Source: Methylosinus sp. C49 (lineage in GTDB: Bacteria; Pseudomonadota; Alphaproteobacteria; Rhizobiales; Beijerinckiaceae). Taken from it: a stretch of 64,000 nt of DNA. A model generated the notes under the pieces. The model was not told where the DNA came from, did no database searches, and saw nothing but the letters and a program-made list of their open reading frames with translations. The stretch covers positions 1,421,501 to 1,485,500 of the forward strand of contig NZ_AP022332.1 of the NCBI RefSeq assembly GCF_009936375.1, read 5' to 3'. Position 1 is the first letter of the stretch. Each line of letters begins with the position of its first letter. A program made the position numbers and the translations under genes. Below are positions 27,498-36,856 of the stretch, one piece after another.

Positions 27498-28702
27498 GCG
27501 CGGCGCGCTGGCTTTCGCTCATCGGCATAGGCGAGGATGGCCTCGCGGCGCTGACGCCGACCGCGCGCGCGCTCATCGCCGACGCTGCTCTCATCATCGG
27601 CGGCGCGCGCCATCTCGAGCTGATCGGCCCGCAGAAAGCCGAGACGCTGCGCTGGCCCTCGCCGCTCTCCACGGCGATGGAGACGATTGTCGCGCGTCGC
27701 GGCGCGCCGACGGTGGTGCTGGCCAGCGGCGATCCTTTCTTCTTCGGCGTCGGCGATATGATTGCGCGCAATGTGGCGGCGGAGGAGATTCTCTGCCTTC
27801 CCGCGCCATCGTCTTTCTCGCTCGCCGCCGCTCGGCTGAAGTGGAGCCAGCAGGATTGCGCATTGCTGTCGCTGCATGGCCGCGCCTTCGAGCGCGTGAC
27901 GCCGCATCTGCAGCCGTCGCGCCGATTGCTGATTCTTTCATGGGATGAGACGACGCCCGCGCGCCTCGCGGCGCATCTGAGCGCGCTCGGCATGGGCGAG
28001 TCGCGCATCCATGTGCTCGAGCATATGGGCGGCGCCGAGGAGCGCATTCGCAGCGCGCGCGCGGAGGCGTTTTCGCTCACCGAGATTGCGCCGCTGAACA
28101 CGATCGGCGTCGAAGTGATCTCGGCGCCTGGCGCGCGCATTCTGCCGCTGACGCCCGGCCTGCCCGATGATTGGTTCGAGCATGACGGGCAGATCACCAA
28201 GCGCGATATTCGCGCAGTGACGCTCGCCGCGCTCGCGCCGCGCCGCGGCGAATGCTTGTGGGACATAGGCGCGGGCTCCGGCTCCATCGCCATCGAATGG
28301 ATGCTCGCCGATCCCGCCAATCGCGCCATTGCGATCGAGCAGAATGCGACGCGCGCGGCGCGCATCGCGCGTAACGCGGCTTCGCTCGGCGTTCCCGATC
28401 TCGCGATTGTCGAAGGCGCTGCGCCTGGAGCGCTCGCGGGATTGCCGGCGCCGGATGTGATCTTCATCGGCGGCGGCGGGGAAGCGGAGATCATCGACGC
28501 GGCGTGGAATGCGCTGCCCTTGCGCGGACGCATCGTCGCCAATGCGGTGACGATCGAGACGCAGGCGCTGCTGATCGACGCCTTTGGACGCATGGGCGGC
28601 GAGCTGGTGAGCATAGCGATCTCGAAAGCGCGCCCGATCGGCTCCTATCACGCGCTGGAGCCGGCGCTGCCGGCGCTGCAATGGCGCGCGGTGAAGAGTT
28701 GA
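27494..28702 (+). CDS. cobL: Bifunctional precorrin-6Y C5,15-methyltransferase (decarboxylating) CobL
   Basis: 402 residues, a fusion of two methylases. Residues 1-205 are the CbiE-like tetrapyrrole methylase (LSLIGIGEDGLAALTPTARAL, VVLASGDPFFFGVGDMI). The CbiT-like Rossmann domain begins near 225, with ITKRDIRAVTLAALAPRRGE and the SAM motif DIGAGSGSIAIEWM at about 256-269. It methylates C-5 and C-15 and removes the acetate carboxyl of ring C. The cobE start lies inside its last 22 bases or overlaps the stop as TTGA. Confidence 0.95.
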   Translation: MSAARWLSLIGIGEDGLAALTPTARALIADAALIIGGARHLELIGPQKAETLRWPSPLSTAMETIVARRGAPTVVLASGDPFFFGVGDMIARNVAAEEILCLPAPSSFSLAAARLKWSQQDCALLSLHGRAFERVTPHLQPSRRLLILSWDETTPARLAAHLSALGMGESRIHVLEHMGGAEERIRSARAEAFSLTEIAPLNTIGVEVISAPGARILPLTPGLPDDWFEHDGQITKRDIRAVTLAALAPRRGECLWDIGAGSGSIAIEWMLADPANRAIAIEQNATRAARIARNAASLGVPDLAIVEGAAPGALAGLPAPDVIFIGGGGEAEIIDAAWNALPLRGRIVANAVTIETQALLIDAFGRMGGELVSIAISKARPIGSYHALEPALPALQWRAVKS

Positions 28703-29241
28703 GCGCGCGCTACGCGATCGGCATAGGCGCGCGCAGCGGCGTGGACGCGCAAGAGGCGGTCGCGTTGATTTGGAAAGCTCGCGAAGCCTATGCACGCGAT
28801 CCTTCTCCCGCTCGCGGGAGAAGGTGGCCCTCGCGTCAGCGAGGGTCGGATGAGGGCTCGCCGTCGCGCCGGCGTCTCGGCGCGGACCCTCATCCGACCT
28901 CGCTTCGCGAGGCCACCTTCTCCCACGAGTGGGAGAAGGAGTGGGGCGCCGAGATTGCGCTTTTTTCCATCGAGGCGAAGCGCGGCGAGGCGGGGCTTCA
29001 TGACGCCGCGCGATTGCTGAATCTGCCGCTGGTCTTTCTTCCTCTCGATAGGCTGCTCGCGCGCAAGGACGAGCTTCTCACCCGCTCGCCGCGCGTGGAG
29101 GCGCTCACCGGCGTCGGCAGCGTGGCGGAGGCGGCGGCGCTCGTCGGGGCAGGGGCGGGGAGCCGTCTGCTCGGGCCGCGCCTCGCCAGCGTCGGCGTCA
29201 CCTGCGCGATCGCGCGAAATGCGTTAGAGGAAGCGCCATGA
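28681..29241 (+). CDS. cobE: CobE/CbiG C-terminal-like cobalamin protein with repeat insert
   Basis: 186 residues from ATG 28681; TTG 28699, which overlaps the cobL stop as TTGA like its neighbours, is an equally good start. The family core is split: [24 protein letters not shown] before, and [46 protein letters not shown] and CAIARN after. Between them about 47 residues (roughly 41-87), rich in Arg/Ser/Pro, are the translation of a palindromic repeat. Without it the length would be about 139, normal for CobE. Its precise role in the aerobic route is unsettled; CbiG relatives open the precorrin-5 lactone. ATGA overlap with cobM. Confidence 0.85.
   Translation: MARGEELSARYAIGIGARSGVDAQEAVALIWKAREAYARDPSPARGRRWPSRQRGSDEGSPSRRRLGADPHPTSLREATFSHEWEKEWGAEIALFSIEAKRGEAGLHDAARLLNLPLVFLPLDRLLARKDELLTRSPRVEALTGVGSVAEAAALVGAGAGSRLLGPRLASVGVTCAIARNALEEAP
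28801..28940. repeat. Palindromic repeat, family B, inside cobE
   Basis: A 140-base element. Left arm 28801-28856 begins with the hairpin CCTTCTCCCGC/GCGGGAGAAGG, then a GGCCCTCGC/GCGAGGGTC hairpin and GGATGAGGG. Right arm 28887-28940 is its inverted near-copy, CCCTCATCCGACC through GGGAGAAGGA. The same layout recurs at 53478-53639. Here it is fully translated within cobE. Confidence 0.92.
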
Positions 29242-30005
29242 CCATATATTTCATCGGCGCCGGTCCGGGCGCCGCCGATCTGCTGACTCTGCGCGGCCGC
29301 GATATTCTCGCGCGCTGCCCCGTCTGTCTCTATGCCGGCTCGCTGGTCGCGCCGGAAATCCTCGCCCATTGCCCGTTGGACGCGCGCATCATCGACACGG
29401 CGCCGCTGTCGCTCGACGCGATCGTCGCGGAGATGCAGAAGGCGACGGCGGCCGGGCTGGATGTCGCGCGGCTGCATTCGGGCGATCTCTCCATCTGGAG
29501 CGCCGTCGGCGAGCAGACGCGGCGGCTCGACGCGCTCGGGATCGCTTACACGATCACGCCGGGCGTGCCGGCCTTCGCCGCCGCCAGCGCCGCGCTGAGG
29601 CGCGAGCTGACCTTGCCGGAAGTGGCGCAATCAGTGGTGCTGACGCGCACCTCGGGCCGGGCTTCCGCCATGCCGGAGACGGAGACCTTGGCCGCCTTCG
29701 CCGCCGCGCGGGCGACAATGGCCATTCATCTTTCCATCCATGCGCTGCAGCGCGTCGTCGGAGAGCTGACGCCCTTTTATGGCGCGGACTGCCCCATAGC
29801 GCTGGTCTATCGCGCCTCCTGGCCCGATGAGCGCATTGTGAGAGGCACGCTCGCGACCATTGAAGCGCTGGCAGGCGAAGCGCCGATGGAGCGCACCGCG
29901 CTCATACTCGTCGGCGAGGCGCTGGCGGCGGAGGATTTCCGCGAGAGCGCGCTCTATGACGCGGGCTATGATCGCCGCTTCCGGCCCACGGGAGCAGGAC
30001 GCTGA
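29238..30005 (+). CDS. cobM: Precorrin-4 C11-methyltransferase CobM
   Basis: 255 residues. Blocks [70 protein letters not shown] and [15 protein letters not shown] match CobM/CbiF, which methylates C-11 of precorrin-4. ATGA overlap with cobE. The last bases hold GGAG, a ribosome site for cobB, and the TGA is overlapped by the CTG proposed as cobB start. Confidence 0.95.
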   Translation: MTIYFIGAGPGAADLLTLRGRDILARCPVCLYAGSLVAPEILAHCPLDARIIDTAPLSLDAIVAEMQKATAAGLDVARLHSGDLSIWSAVGEQTRRLDALGIAYTITPGVPAFAAASAALRRELTLPEVAQSVVLTRTSGRASAMPETETLAAFAAARATMAIHLSIHALQRVVGELTPFYGADCPIALVYRASWPDERIVRGTLATIEALAGEAPMERTALILVGEALAAEDFRESALYDAGYDRRFRPTGAGR

Positions 30006-31327
30006 CCGCGCCCGGAATTCTCATCGCCGCCGTCCGGTCCGGCGCGGGCAAGACCACTGTGACTCTGGGTCTGATGCGCGCGCTGGCGCGGCGCGGCCTG
30101 CGGGTCTCGGGCGTCAAATGCGGGCCGGATTATATCGACCCCGCCTTTCACGCCGTTGCCACCGGACGCGCGAGCTTCAATCTCGATTCCTGGACGATGG
30201 AGGCCGAGATGCTCGCGCAGCTGGCGCTGCGCGCCGGCGTGGACGCCGATCTCGTCGTGGCGGAAGGGGCGATGGGGCTTTTCGACGGCGCGCCCGGCGC
30301 GCTGGCGCAGACGGGCGCCTCGGCGGACATAGCCGCTCATATCGGCTGGCCCGTGCTGCTGGTGATGGATGTTTCGGGGCAGGCGCAGAGCGCGGCCGCG
30401 ATAGCGCGCGGCGTCGCGCTGCATGACGCAAGGGTGAGGCTCGCCGGCGTGCTGCTCAATCGCACCGGCTCGGAACGCCATCGCAAGCTCGCGCAGGAGG
30501 CGATCGAGGCGGTCGGCATAAAAGTGCTCGGCGCGCTGCCGCGCGATTCCGGCGTCGCTCTGCCGGAGCGTCATTTGGGTCTGGTGCAGGCCGGCGAGAC
30601 TCGCGGCCTCGAGGCTCTGCTCGATCGGCTGGCCGAGCGCATAGAGGCCCATGTCGATCTCGACGCCTTGCTCGCCGCTGCGGGCGGGGGGCGCGCCGGT
30701 ATTGCGCCCGGTCCTCTCGATGTCCCACGGCCGCCGGGCGGCCGCATCGCCGTCGCGCAGGACGAGGCTTTCTCCTTTTTCTATCCGCATCTCGCGCGCG
30801 CTTGGCGCGAGGCGGGCGCTGAGATCGCTTTCTTCTCGCCGCTCGCCGACGAAGCCCCGCCGGAGGATTGTGACGCCTGCTGGCTGCCGGGCGGCTATCC
30901 AGAGCTTCATGCCGGCCGGCTCGCGGCGGCGCAGAATTTTCTCGGCGGGCTTCGCCGCTTCGCTGCGACGCGCGCGCTCCATGGCGAGTGCGGCGGCTAT
31001 ATGACGCTCGGGCGCGTGCTGATCGACGCCGCCGGCGCGGCGCATGAGATGGCCGGCCTGCTCGATCTGGCGACGAGTTTTGCGCAGCGCAAACTTCATT
31101 TGGGCTATAGGCGCGCACAACTCTTCGGCGATTGCGCGCTGGGCGTGGCGGGCGATGAGTTGGCCGGACACGAATTCCACTACGCGACGATCGTGAGCGA
31201 GAAGGGCCAACCCTTTGCGATGGTTACAGACGCCTATTCGCAGGAGCAGCGGCCGGCGGGGCTGCGGGCGGGGCAGGTGACGGGAAGCTTCTTCCACGCA
31301 ATGACGAAAAAAAAGGGCCGCCGGTAA
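30002..31327 (+). CDS. cobB: Hydrogenobyrinic acid a,c-diamide synthase CobB (CTG start)
   Basis: 441 residues if started at CTG 30002. The first ATG/GTG/TTG in frame is GTG 30059, but that would cut away [15 protein letters not shown], the P-loop needed for ATP. Upstream of 30002 no ATG, GTG or TTG occurs in frame before a stop at 29966-29968, so CTG overlapping the cobM TGA (CTGA), with GGAG seven bases upstream, is the best start. Later blocks: [20 protein letters not shown], and a glutamine-amidotransferase domain with GGYPELHA and the catalytic Cys of HGECGGYM. It amidates the a and c side chains. Confidence 0.93.
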   Translation: MTAPGILIAAVRSGAGKTTVTLGLMRALARRGLRVSGVKCGPDYIDPAFHAVATGRASFNLDSWTMEAEMLAQLALRAGVDADLVVAEGAMGLFDGAPGALAQTGASADIAAHIGWPVLLVMDVSGQAQSAAAIARGVALHDARVRLAGVLLNRTGSERHRKLAQEAIEAVGIKVLGALPRDSGVALPERHLGLVQAGETRGLEALLDRLAERIEAHVDLDALLAAAGGGRAGIAPGPLDVPRPPGGRIAVAQDEAFSFFYPHLARAWREAGAEIAFFSPLADEAPPEDCDACWLPGGYPELHAGRLAAAQNFLGGLRRFAATRALHGECGGYMTLGRVLIDAAGAAHEMAGLLDLATSFAQRKLHLGYRRAQLFGDCALGVAGDELAGHEFHYATIVSEKGQPFAMVTDAYSQEQRPAGLRAGQVTGSFFHAMTKKKGRR

Positions 31328-31339
31328 CGCCAGCGGCCC
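31307..31339 (-). terminator. Intrinsic terminator, minus strand
   Basis: Read on the minus strand, GGGCCGC and GCGGCCC form a stem that continues across one mismatch around the loop CGTTA, followed by eight T. It lies over the last codons of cobB and would stop leftward transcription from the L,D-transpeptidase gene before it runs antisense into cobB. Confidence 0.75.
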
Positions 31340-31560
31340 AAGTCAAGGGAGGAAACGCCCAAGGAGGGCTACGGAGCGAGAGAAGTTCTCGCTGCGTCGC
31401 ACTGTTGTATTGCTGCGGCGCACAAGTGTCAAGCGCCTTTTTGGAAGCCCGCCACGATGTCGCATCACGACCGAGCTATTGGCGGAAGTTCCGGCGCGGG
31501 GCCGCAGCGAACAGCAATGCTCGCGGCGCCTTTTTTCGATCAATGCAGGCAAAATTGCGA

Positions 31561-31582
31561 CGATCCGCCCGAGGGCGGATCG
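31561..31582. repeat. Hairpin in the cobB / L,D-transpeptidase gap
   Basis: CGATCCGCC and GGCGGATCG form a nine-pair stem with a four-base loop, 33 bases past the transpeptidase stop. On the minus strand it is followed by TCGCAATTTTG, a weak terminator-like tail. The rest of 31340-31614 shows no gene. Confidence 0.5.
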
Positions 31583-31614
31583 TTTGAGCAAAAAAACTTG
31601 TGAGTTGCTCGTAA

Positions 31615-33156
31615 TCAGGGGCGAGCGGTTACCGGCGGCAGCGCCTCCCGCAGCGCCGGAACGCCGCCAGTGGCCGCGGCGACCTTGGCGTGGCGTTCGG
31701 TCTCGAGCGAGGCTTGCGGCTTTTTGGCCGGATCGACGCGATGCGACGGCGCTGACGCGGGGGCGGCCTGGCCTGCTGCGGTCTTTGTCGCGGCAGGCTT
31801 GGGCGCTGCAGCCTTGGCGGTCGCCGGCTTGGTCGGGAATTTGGCGACTTCCGACTTTTCGCTCTTGGGGCTCTCGCCCGCCTTGGCGCTTTCGAGCTTG
31901 GCGGGCTCCGATTTGGCGGGCTCCGCTTTGGCGACGGCGGGTTCGCTCGGGGCCGGCTCCTTGTGGAAGCCGAGCAATCCGCCGATCGAATCCGTCGCGC
32001 CGGCGAAGGCTCCGAGCTTTGCAGGCTCGGCCGGGGCGGCGACCTCCGCGACCTTCGCCGCAGAGGCTTGTTCGCCGGCTGCTGCGGCCACCTTGATCTC
32101 GGTCTCTTTCTTGGCCTTGGCGGCGAGCCTCGTCGCGCTCATGGCCAGCACGGGAGAACGCGCCTTGCCGCCGCCGGTCTTCTCGTCGAGGGCGATCTCG
32201 AGCGGCGCGACCAGAGCCTCGGGCCGGCTCACCTCGGCGACGCGGGCGTAGAAATCGGGGTGCTGACCGCCGTCCTGATAGACGACGCGCACAGGCCTGA
32301 CGCCAGCCGCCGCCAGCTCGGCCACTTTGGCGTCGTCCACGGCGGCTTTCTGCGCGACCTGCGCCTCTATCTCTGCATTGCGGCGCAGCGGCGGGCAGGC
32401 GGCGCCGGCGTCGAGCGGCTGGCCATTGGCCGAGGTCGCGTCGAAGACATAGCGTCGATTGCAGACGCCGACGCTCGGCTCCTTGCCGGCGACCTCGAAA
32501 TGGTCGGAGCCTTCCTTCAGCTGCTTCCAAAAGCCGATATTGGGATCGAGCCTGTGCTTCGCCAGATTCTCCGCCGTCATCTTGAACGGATAGGACTGCA
32601 TCTGGATTGAGCGCTGGCCATTGTTGAAGGAGGTGCGTAGGATCGCATAGATCTCGGCGATCTGCCGATCGGTCATGGAGAAGCAGCCGGCCGAGGAGCA
32701 GGCGCCATGGACCATGATCGAGCCGCCGCTATGGCCGTAGGCGCGGTCATAGGCGTTGGGATAGCCGACGTTGAAGGAGAGATAATAGGCCGAGTTCGGA
32801 TTCATCTGGCCAGGAGTGATGGAATAGAACCCCTCCGGCGCCTGCCGGTCGCCCTCGCGAACCTTCGGCCCGAGCTGGCCGGACCACCGGCACATGGGGA
32901 AGGTCTTGAGATAGGCGTAGCGCCCGTCGGGCCGCTGCTTCCAGATTTGGAACTCGGCCTCTTTCTTATAGGAGCGGATGAGCGTCGGCGATTCCTTGGT
33001 GACGCCGGCCTGCTCCATCAGCGCCAAGGTCTCGGGCGGGATGGGCGACAGCGCGCGCTGCGAGCCGGAGCCGAGATCATTGCAGGCGGAGAGCGCGAGC
33101 GACGCGCCGACGAGGCCCCAGGGGGCGAGCCGCCCGACGTTTCGGAAGAGATTCAT
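31615..33156 (-). CDS. L,D-transpeptidase (YkuD) lipoprotein with long low-complexity tail
   Basis: 513 residues. Lipobox ALSAC puts the lipid-bearing Cys at residue 25. The YkuD catalytic motif is clear: His150 in IMVHGACSSAGC and nucleophile Cys158 followed by FSM. The domain (about 55-235) resembles the YafK/DpaA murein L,D-transpeptidase branch. Residues 265-513 are an Ala/Lys/Pro/Glu-rich tail with many AEPAK-type repeats, perhaps spanning the periplasm or binding peptidoglycan. It may cross-link peptidoglycan or act on lipoprotein linkage; which one is not shown. Single gene with its own terminator. Confidence 0.88.
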   Translation of the reverse strand: MNLFRNVGRLAPWGLVGASLALSACNDLGSGSQRALSPIPPETLALMEQAGVTKESPTLIRSYKKEAEFQIWKQRPDGRYAYLKTFPMCRWSGQLGPKVREGDRQAPEGFYSITPGQMNPNSAYYLSFNVGYPNAYDRAYGHSGGSIMVHGACSSAGCFSMTDRQIAEIYAILRTSFNNGQRSIQMQSYPFKMTAENLAKHRLDPNIGFWKQLKEGSDHFEVAGKEPSVGVCNRRYVFDATSANGQPLDAGAACPPLRRNAEIEAQVAQKAAVDDAKVAELAAAGVRPVRVVYQDGGQHPDFYARVAEVSRPEALVAPLEIALDEKTGGGKARSPVLAMSATRLAAKAKKETEIKVAAAAGEQASAAKVAEVAAPAEPAKLGAFAGATDSIGGLLGFHKEPAPSEPAVAKAEPAKSEPAKLESAKAGESPKSEKSEVAKFPTKPATAKAAAPKPAATKTAAGQAAPASAPSHRVDPAKKPQASLETERHAKVAAATGGVPALREALPPVTARP

Positions 33157-33406
33157 TCTCGCCCCGCTTCTCGTGATCCGCGCGCGACGGCGCGAATCAC
33201 GCCCAAGTCACGCTAGCATGACAATAGACGCCGAATTACCAACGTCCTTCTAACGCAAGAGGAAGAATAAGGCCAGAGCGTGGCTGTCGACGCCTGCAAG
33301 AGGGCGGCGATCGTCTGTGAGGTTAACGATTGGTTGACGCCGGGAGACCAGAGCGGCGCGCGGATTCGAGCCCGGCGAATGCTGGAGGCTCCCGATTCTC
33401 GTCTGC

Positions 33407-34357
33407 TCAGACCTTGCGGCCGACCGAGAGAAAGCGCTCGGCGCGGGCCTCGACGATTTGCGCGCGGGAGAGATTAGCGAGGCCGGCCAGCGCATCGTCT
33501 ATGCCCTCGCCCACGGCGGCGACCGCCGTCTCGGGATCGCGATGGGCGCCGCCCGGCGGCTCGGCGACGATGACGTCGATAATGCCGAATTTCAGCAGAT
33601 CTTGCGCCGTGATCTTCATGCTGGTGGCGGCGTCCTGCGCCTTGGAGGAGTCGCGCCACAAAATCGAGGCGGAGGCCTCCGGCGAGGCGACCGTATAGAC
33701 GGAATGCTCGAGCATCAGCACTTTGTTGCAGCTCGCGATGGCGATGGCGCCGCCGGAGCCGCCCTCTCCCACCACCACGGCGACATTGGGCACGCCCAGC
33801 GACAGCGAGACGTCGATAGAGCGGGCGATCGCCTCCGCCTGTCCGCGCTGCTCGGCGTCTATGCCCGGAAAAGCGCCGAAAGTGTCCACGAGCGAGATGA
33901 CCGGCAGGCCGAATCGGTCGGCCAGCTCCATGAGACGGGCCGCCTTGCGATAGCCCTCCGGCCGCGCCATGCCGAAATTATGCTCGAGCCGGCTCTCCGT
34001 GTCGGAGCCCTTCTCCTGGCCGATCAGGCAGACCGGCTCGCCGCGAAAACGGGCGAAGCCGCCGACGATGGCGGAATCCTCGCCGAACAGGCGGTCTCCG
34101 GCCAGCGGGGTGAATTCATTGAACAAAAGCCGCACGTAATCAGAGAAATGCGGCCGCTGCGCATGGCGCGCGACCTGGATTTTCTGCGTCGGCGTGAGAC
34201 TGGCGTAGAGATCGGCCAGCGCCTTGTGCGCCTTGGCCTCGAGCTTGACGAGCTCGTCGGCGATGGACACGCCGTCGCCCTTGGATAGCGCGCGCAGCTC
34301 TTCCACCTTGGTCTCCAATTCGGCGACGGGCTTTTCGAAGTCGAGATAGGAGCGCAT
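33407..34357 (-). CDS. accA: Acetyl-CoA carboxylase carboxyltransferase subunit alpha
   Basis: 316 residues, the usual length. The N-terminal helices (YLDFEKPVAELETKVEELR) precede the crotonase-like carboxyltransferase core with RPHFSDYVRLLFNEFTPLAGDRLFGED, GQEKGSDTESRLEHNFGMARPEGYRKA and VVVGEGGSGGAIAIA. With AccD it moves the carboxyl from biotin to acetyl-CoA, the first step of fatty acid synthesis. accD is not adjacent. It stands alone between the transpeptidase and the ABC transporter. Confidence 0.96.
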   Translation of the reverse strand: MRSYLDFEKPVAELETKVEELRALSKGDGVSIADELVKLEAKAHKALADLYASLTPTQKIQVARHAQRPHFSDYVRLLFNEFTPLAGDRLFGEDSAIVGGFARFRGEPVCLIGQEKGSDTESRLEHNFGMARPEGYRKAARLMELADRFGLPVISLVDTFGAFPGIDAEQRGQAEAIARSIDVSLSLGVPNVAVVVGEGGSGGAIAIASCNKVLMLEHSVYTVASPEASASILWRDSSKAQDAATSMKITAQDLLKFGIIDVIVAEPPGGAHRDPETAVAAVGEGIDDALAGLANLSRAQIVEARAERFLSVGRKV

Positions 34358-34756
34358 GAGGCGAACGACACGGGATTGCGGCTGGAAAGCCTAGCGAAGC
34401 GGCGCGGAAACTGGCCGTAACGGCGCGGGAAGTCAAGAACGCGCCCCTTTTCCTTCCTCGCCGGACGCGAAAACGCCGAATTTTTTCCTCGTCGCCCGAA
34501 AGCCGGCGATATCTTCTCCGCCAATGAGGCAGGCGCGGCGGCTGTCTCCTCGCATCGGCGCGGCTCCAGCAAAATCCTTTCGCGGCGCGGGCGCGCGGCG
34601 CGGCGCGACGATTTGCCCTTTCGCCCGAAAGCGCGCTATCGCAGGGCGAAAGCGGCGCGCCGAGCCCTGCGCCACGCCATTGGCGCAATCTCGAGATTAC
34701 TGCGCCCGAATGCGACGCCCCGCGCGAATGCGGCGCGACCAATGAGAGGACAGGAC
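34358..34756. other. Non-coding gap between accA and the ABC transporter
   Basis: About 400 bases containing the divergent promoters of accA and the transporter. CGCCCGAAAGC or close variants recur near 34493 and 34621, with an inverted GGGCGAAAGC near 34643. An open reading through the right half is Arg-rich and continuous with the transporter frame, but has no ribosome site. No gene or RNA is recognised. Confidence 0.4.
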
Positions 34757-36856
34757 ATGCAGGGACTCGGCGCGGCCGTCGCCGTCTTCGCGGCGCTAAC
34801 GCTCGCGGCGGGCGTTCACCTTAGCGACGCCAATCTCTTCCTCCTCGCCGCGGCGGCCGGGCTCTGCGCCTTCACCACTTGGCGTAGCGGCTCCATATCG
34901 AGCTTTCTGAAGATATTCGTCTCCATTTTCTCGGCGGAGACGATCGTCTTCGGCGTCGCGCGCCTGCTCGCGGAGGAGGGCCTATGGCCTGCGGCGCTCG
35001 CCGATTATGCGCTGCCCGAGAGCCTGCCGCTCACCGTCGCCGTCTTCTCGATTGCCGTCTTCGCCGTCTCGCACGTTCCCGTCGTGCGGGAGATGACGCG
35101 CATCGCCGATCTCTATTTCGACAGCAGCGACCGCGGCGAGGGGAACGTCCTCGGGCTCTTTCGATTCGGCGCGCGGGAGCGCAGCATCGCCGTCACGATG
35201 ATCGTGCTGCTGGTGCTCATCAATCAGGCGCAGGTCGGCGTCAATGTGCGCCTGTCCTTTTTCAATCGCGACTTCTTCAACGCGATCCAGGAGAAGAACG
35301 CCGAAACGTTCTGGCGCTTGCTGCTCTATGTCTTCACACCCTGGGCCTTTACCTACATCATCAGCGCCGTGATCGAATTTGTCGTGCAATCGCTGATGAT
35401 CATTCGCTGGCGGCGCTGGCTCACCGAGCATTACGTTTCCCGCTGGCTCGGCGATCACACGCATTATCGAATGGCGCTCGCCGGCAGCCAGACCGACAAT
35501 CCCGACCAGCGCATCGCCGAGGACGTGAATCGCTTCATCGATGGCGGCACCGACGGCTATGGGATCTATTCCTATTCGATCCTGCTGATCCAGACGCTGA
35601 GCTCGCTCGTCTCCTTCTCCATCGTCCTCTGGGGACTCTCCGGCAATTACGCCTTTCCGGGCACCGACATTTTCATTCCGGGCTTTTTGTTCTGGGTGGC
35701 GCTGCTCTATGCGGCGGTCGGCACGGTGGTGACGCATCTTCTCGGCCGCACTCTGTCGGGCCTCTACTTCGAGCGCCAGCATCGCGAGGCGGATTTCCGC
35801 TTCTCGCTGGCGCGTCTGCGCGAATATAGCGAGCAGGTCGCGCTGCTCTCCGGCGAAACGGCCGAGCGCTCCTCGCTGGTGAGCCGCTTCACGGCGATCA
35901 TCGTCAACTATCTGCGCATCGTCACGACGCGCAAGAAAATGATCAGCTTCACGGCGACCTATGGGCAATTGTCGCCGATCATTCCTTATCTGCTCACCGC
36001 GCCCTTCTATTTCGCCGGCAAGATCAATCTCGGCGTGATGACGCAGACGTCCGGCGCCTTCGACAAGGTGCAGGATGCGCTGACCTTCTTCGTGACCTAC
36101 TACACCTCGCTCGCCAATTTCAAAGCGGTGCTGGACCGCCTTTCCTCCTTCGACGAGGCGATCGAGCGCGCGGCGACATTGAGCGCCGCGGCGCCGAAGT
36201 TCGAGCGCGGCGCTTCGCCCGAGATCGCGGTCCATGATCTCGCTTTGTCGCTGCCGGACGGGCGACGCATCGTCGAGGCGCGCGATCTCGTGTTCCGCCC
36301 GGCCGAATCGACGCTGCTGACCGGCCCCTCGGGATCGGGAAAATCGACGCTGTTCCGCGCCATCGCCGGCATATGGCCCTATGGCCAGGGCCGCGTGCGC
36401 ACGCCGGACGACGCCAATGTGCTGCTGCTGCCACAAAAGCCCTATATCCCCATCGGCACGCTGGCCGCGGCTATCGCCTATCCGAGCGCGCCCGACGCCT
36501 TCTCTCGCCGCGCGATCGAGGAGGCCCTGGACGCCGCGCGGCTCGGGCCGTTCGTGCATCGGCTGGACGAGGAGGACGCCTGGTCGCAGCGGCTCTCCGG
36601 CGGCGAGCAGCAGCGCGTCGCCGTCGCGCGCGCCTTGCTCGCCGAGCCCGATTGGCTCTTCCTCGACGAGGCGACTTCCGCGCTCGACGAGAAGCTCGAG
36701 GGCGAGATCTACACCATGCTGCGCGAGCGACTGCCCAATACGACGATTATCTCCATCGGCCATCGCTCGAGCCTGCTCGCCTTCCACCAGCGCCATATCG
36801 CGATGGAGCAGGAGGCGGATGGAACCTTCGCGCCGCGCGAAGCGGTGCTGGCATGA
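34757..36856 (+). CDS. SbmA/BacA-like ABC transporter, fused permease and ATPase
   Basis: 699 residues from ATG 34757, with AGGACAGG upstream; ATG 34742 is an alternative. Residues 1-535 hold about eight membrane segments and the YddA/SbmA-type domain ([49 protein letters not shown]). The ATPase follows: Walker [10 protein letters not shown], signature [16 protein letters not shown], Walker [15 protein letters not shown]-loop SIGHRS. Related proteins move peptides, vitamin B12 or very-long-chain fatty acyl groups; the cargo is not evident, though B12 is worth noting given the cob cluster. Its stop overlaps rlmE. Confidence 0.9.
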   Translation: MQGLGAAVAVFAALTLAAGVHLSDANLFLLAAAAGLCAFTTWRSGSISSFLKIFVSIFSAETIVFGVARLLAEEGLWPAALADYALPESLPLTVAVFSIAVFAVSHVPVVREMTRIADLYFDSSDRGEGNVLGLFRFGARERSIAVTMIVLLVLINQAQVGVNVRLSFFNRDFFNAIQEKNAETFWRLLLYVFTPWAFTYIISAVIEFVVQSLMIIRWRRWLTEHYVSRWLGDHTHYRMALAGSQTDNPDQRIAEDVNRFIDGGTDGYGIYSYSILLIQTLSSLVSFSIVLWGLSGNYAFPGTDIFIPGFLFWVALLYAAVGTVVTHLLGRTLSGLYFERQHREADFRFSLARLREYSEQVALLSGETAERSSLVSRFTAIIVNYLRIVTTRKKMISFTATYGQLSPIIPYLLTAPFYFAGKINLGVMTQTSGAFDKVQDALTFFVTYYTSLANFKAVLDRLSSFDEAIERAATLSAAAPKFERGASPEIAVHDLALSLPDGRRIVEARDLVFRPAESTLLTGPSGSGKSTLFRAIAGIWPYGQGRVRTPDDANVLLLPQKPYIPIGTLAAAIAYPSAPDAFSRRAIEEALDAARLGPFVHRLDEEDAWSQRLSGGEQQRVAVARALLAEPDWLFLDEATSALDEKLEGEIYTMLRERLPNTTIISIGHRSSLLAFHQRHIAMEQEADGTFAPREAVLA

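Noticed and set aside
28801-28940. CRISPR-like or IS-like structure in cobE and at 53478
   Set aside because: There are two inverted arms, not regularly spaced direct repeats, and no transposase frame; it is a palindromic repeat. No CRISPR array was seen anywhere in the window.
30059-31327. cobB starting at GTG 30059
   Set aside because: This start removes the ATP-binding P-loop that all CobB proteins need.
34613-34756. N-terminal extension of the ABC transporter from 34613
   Set aside because: The extra residues are Arg/Ala-rich with no ribosome site, while a good site precedes 34757.
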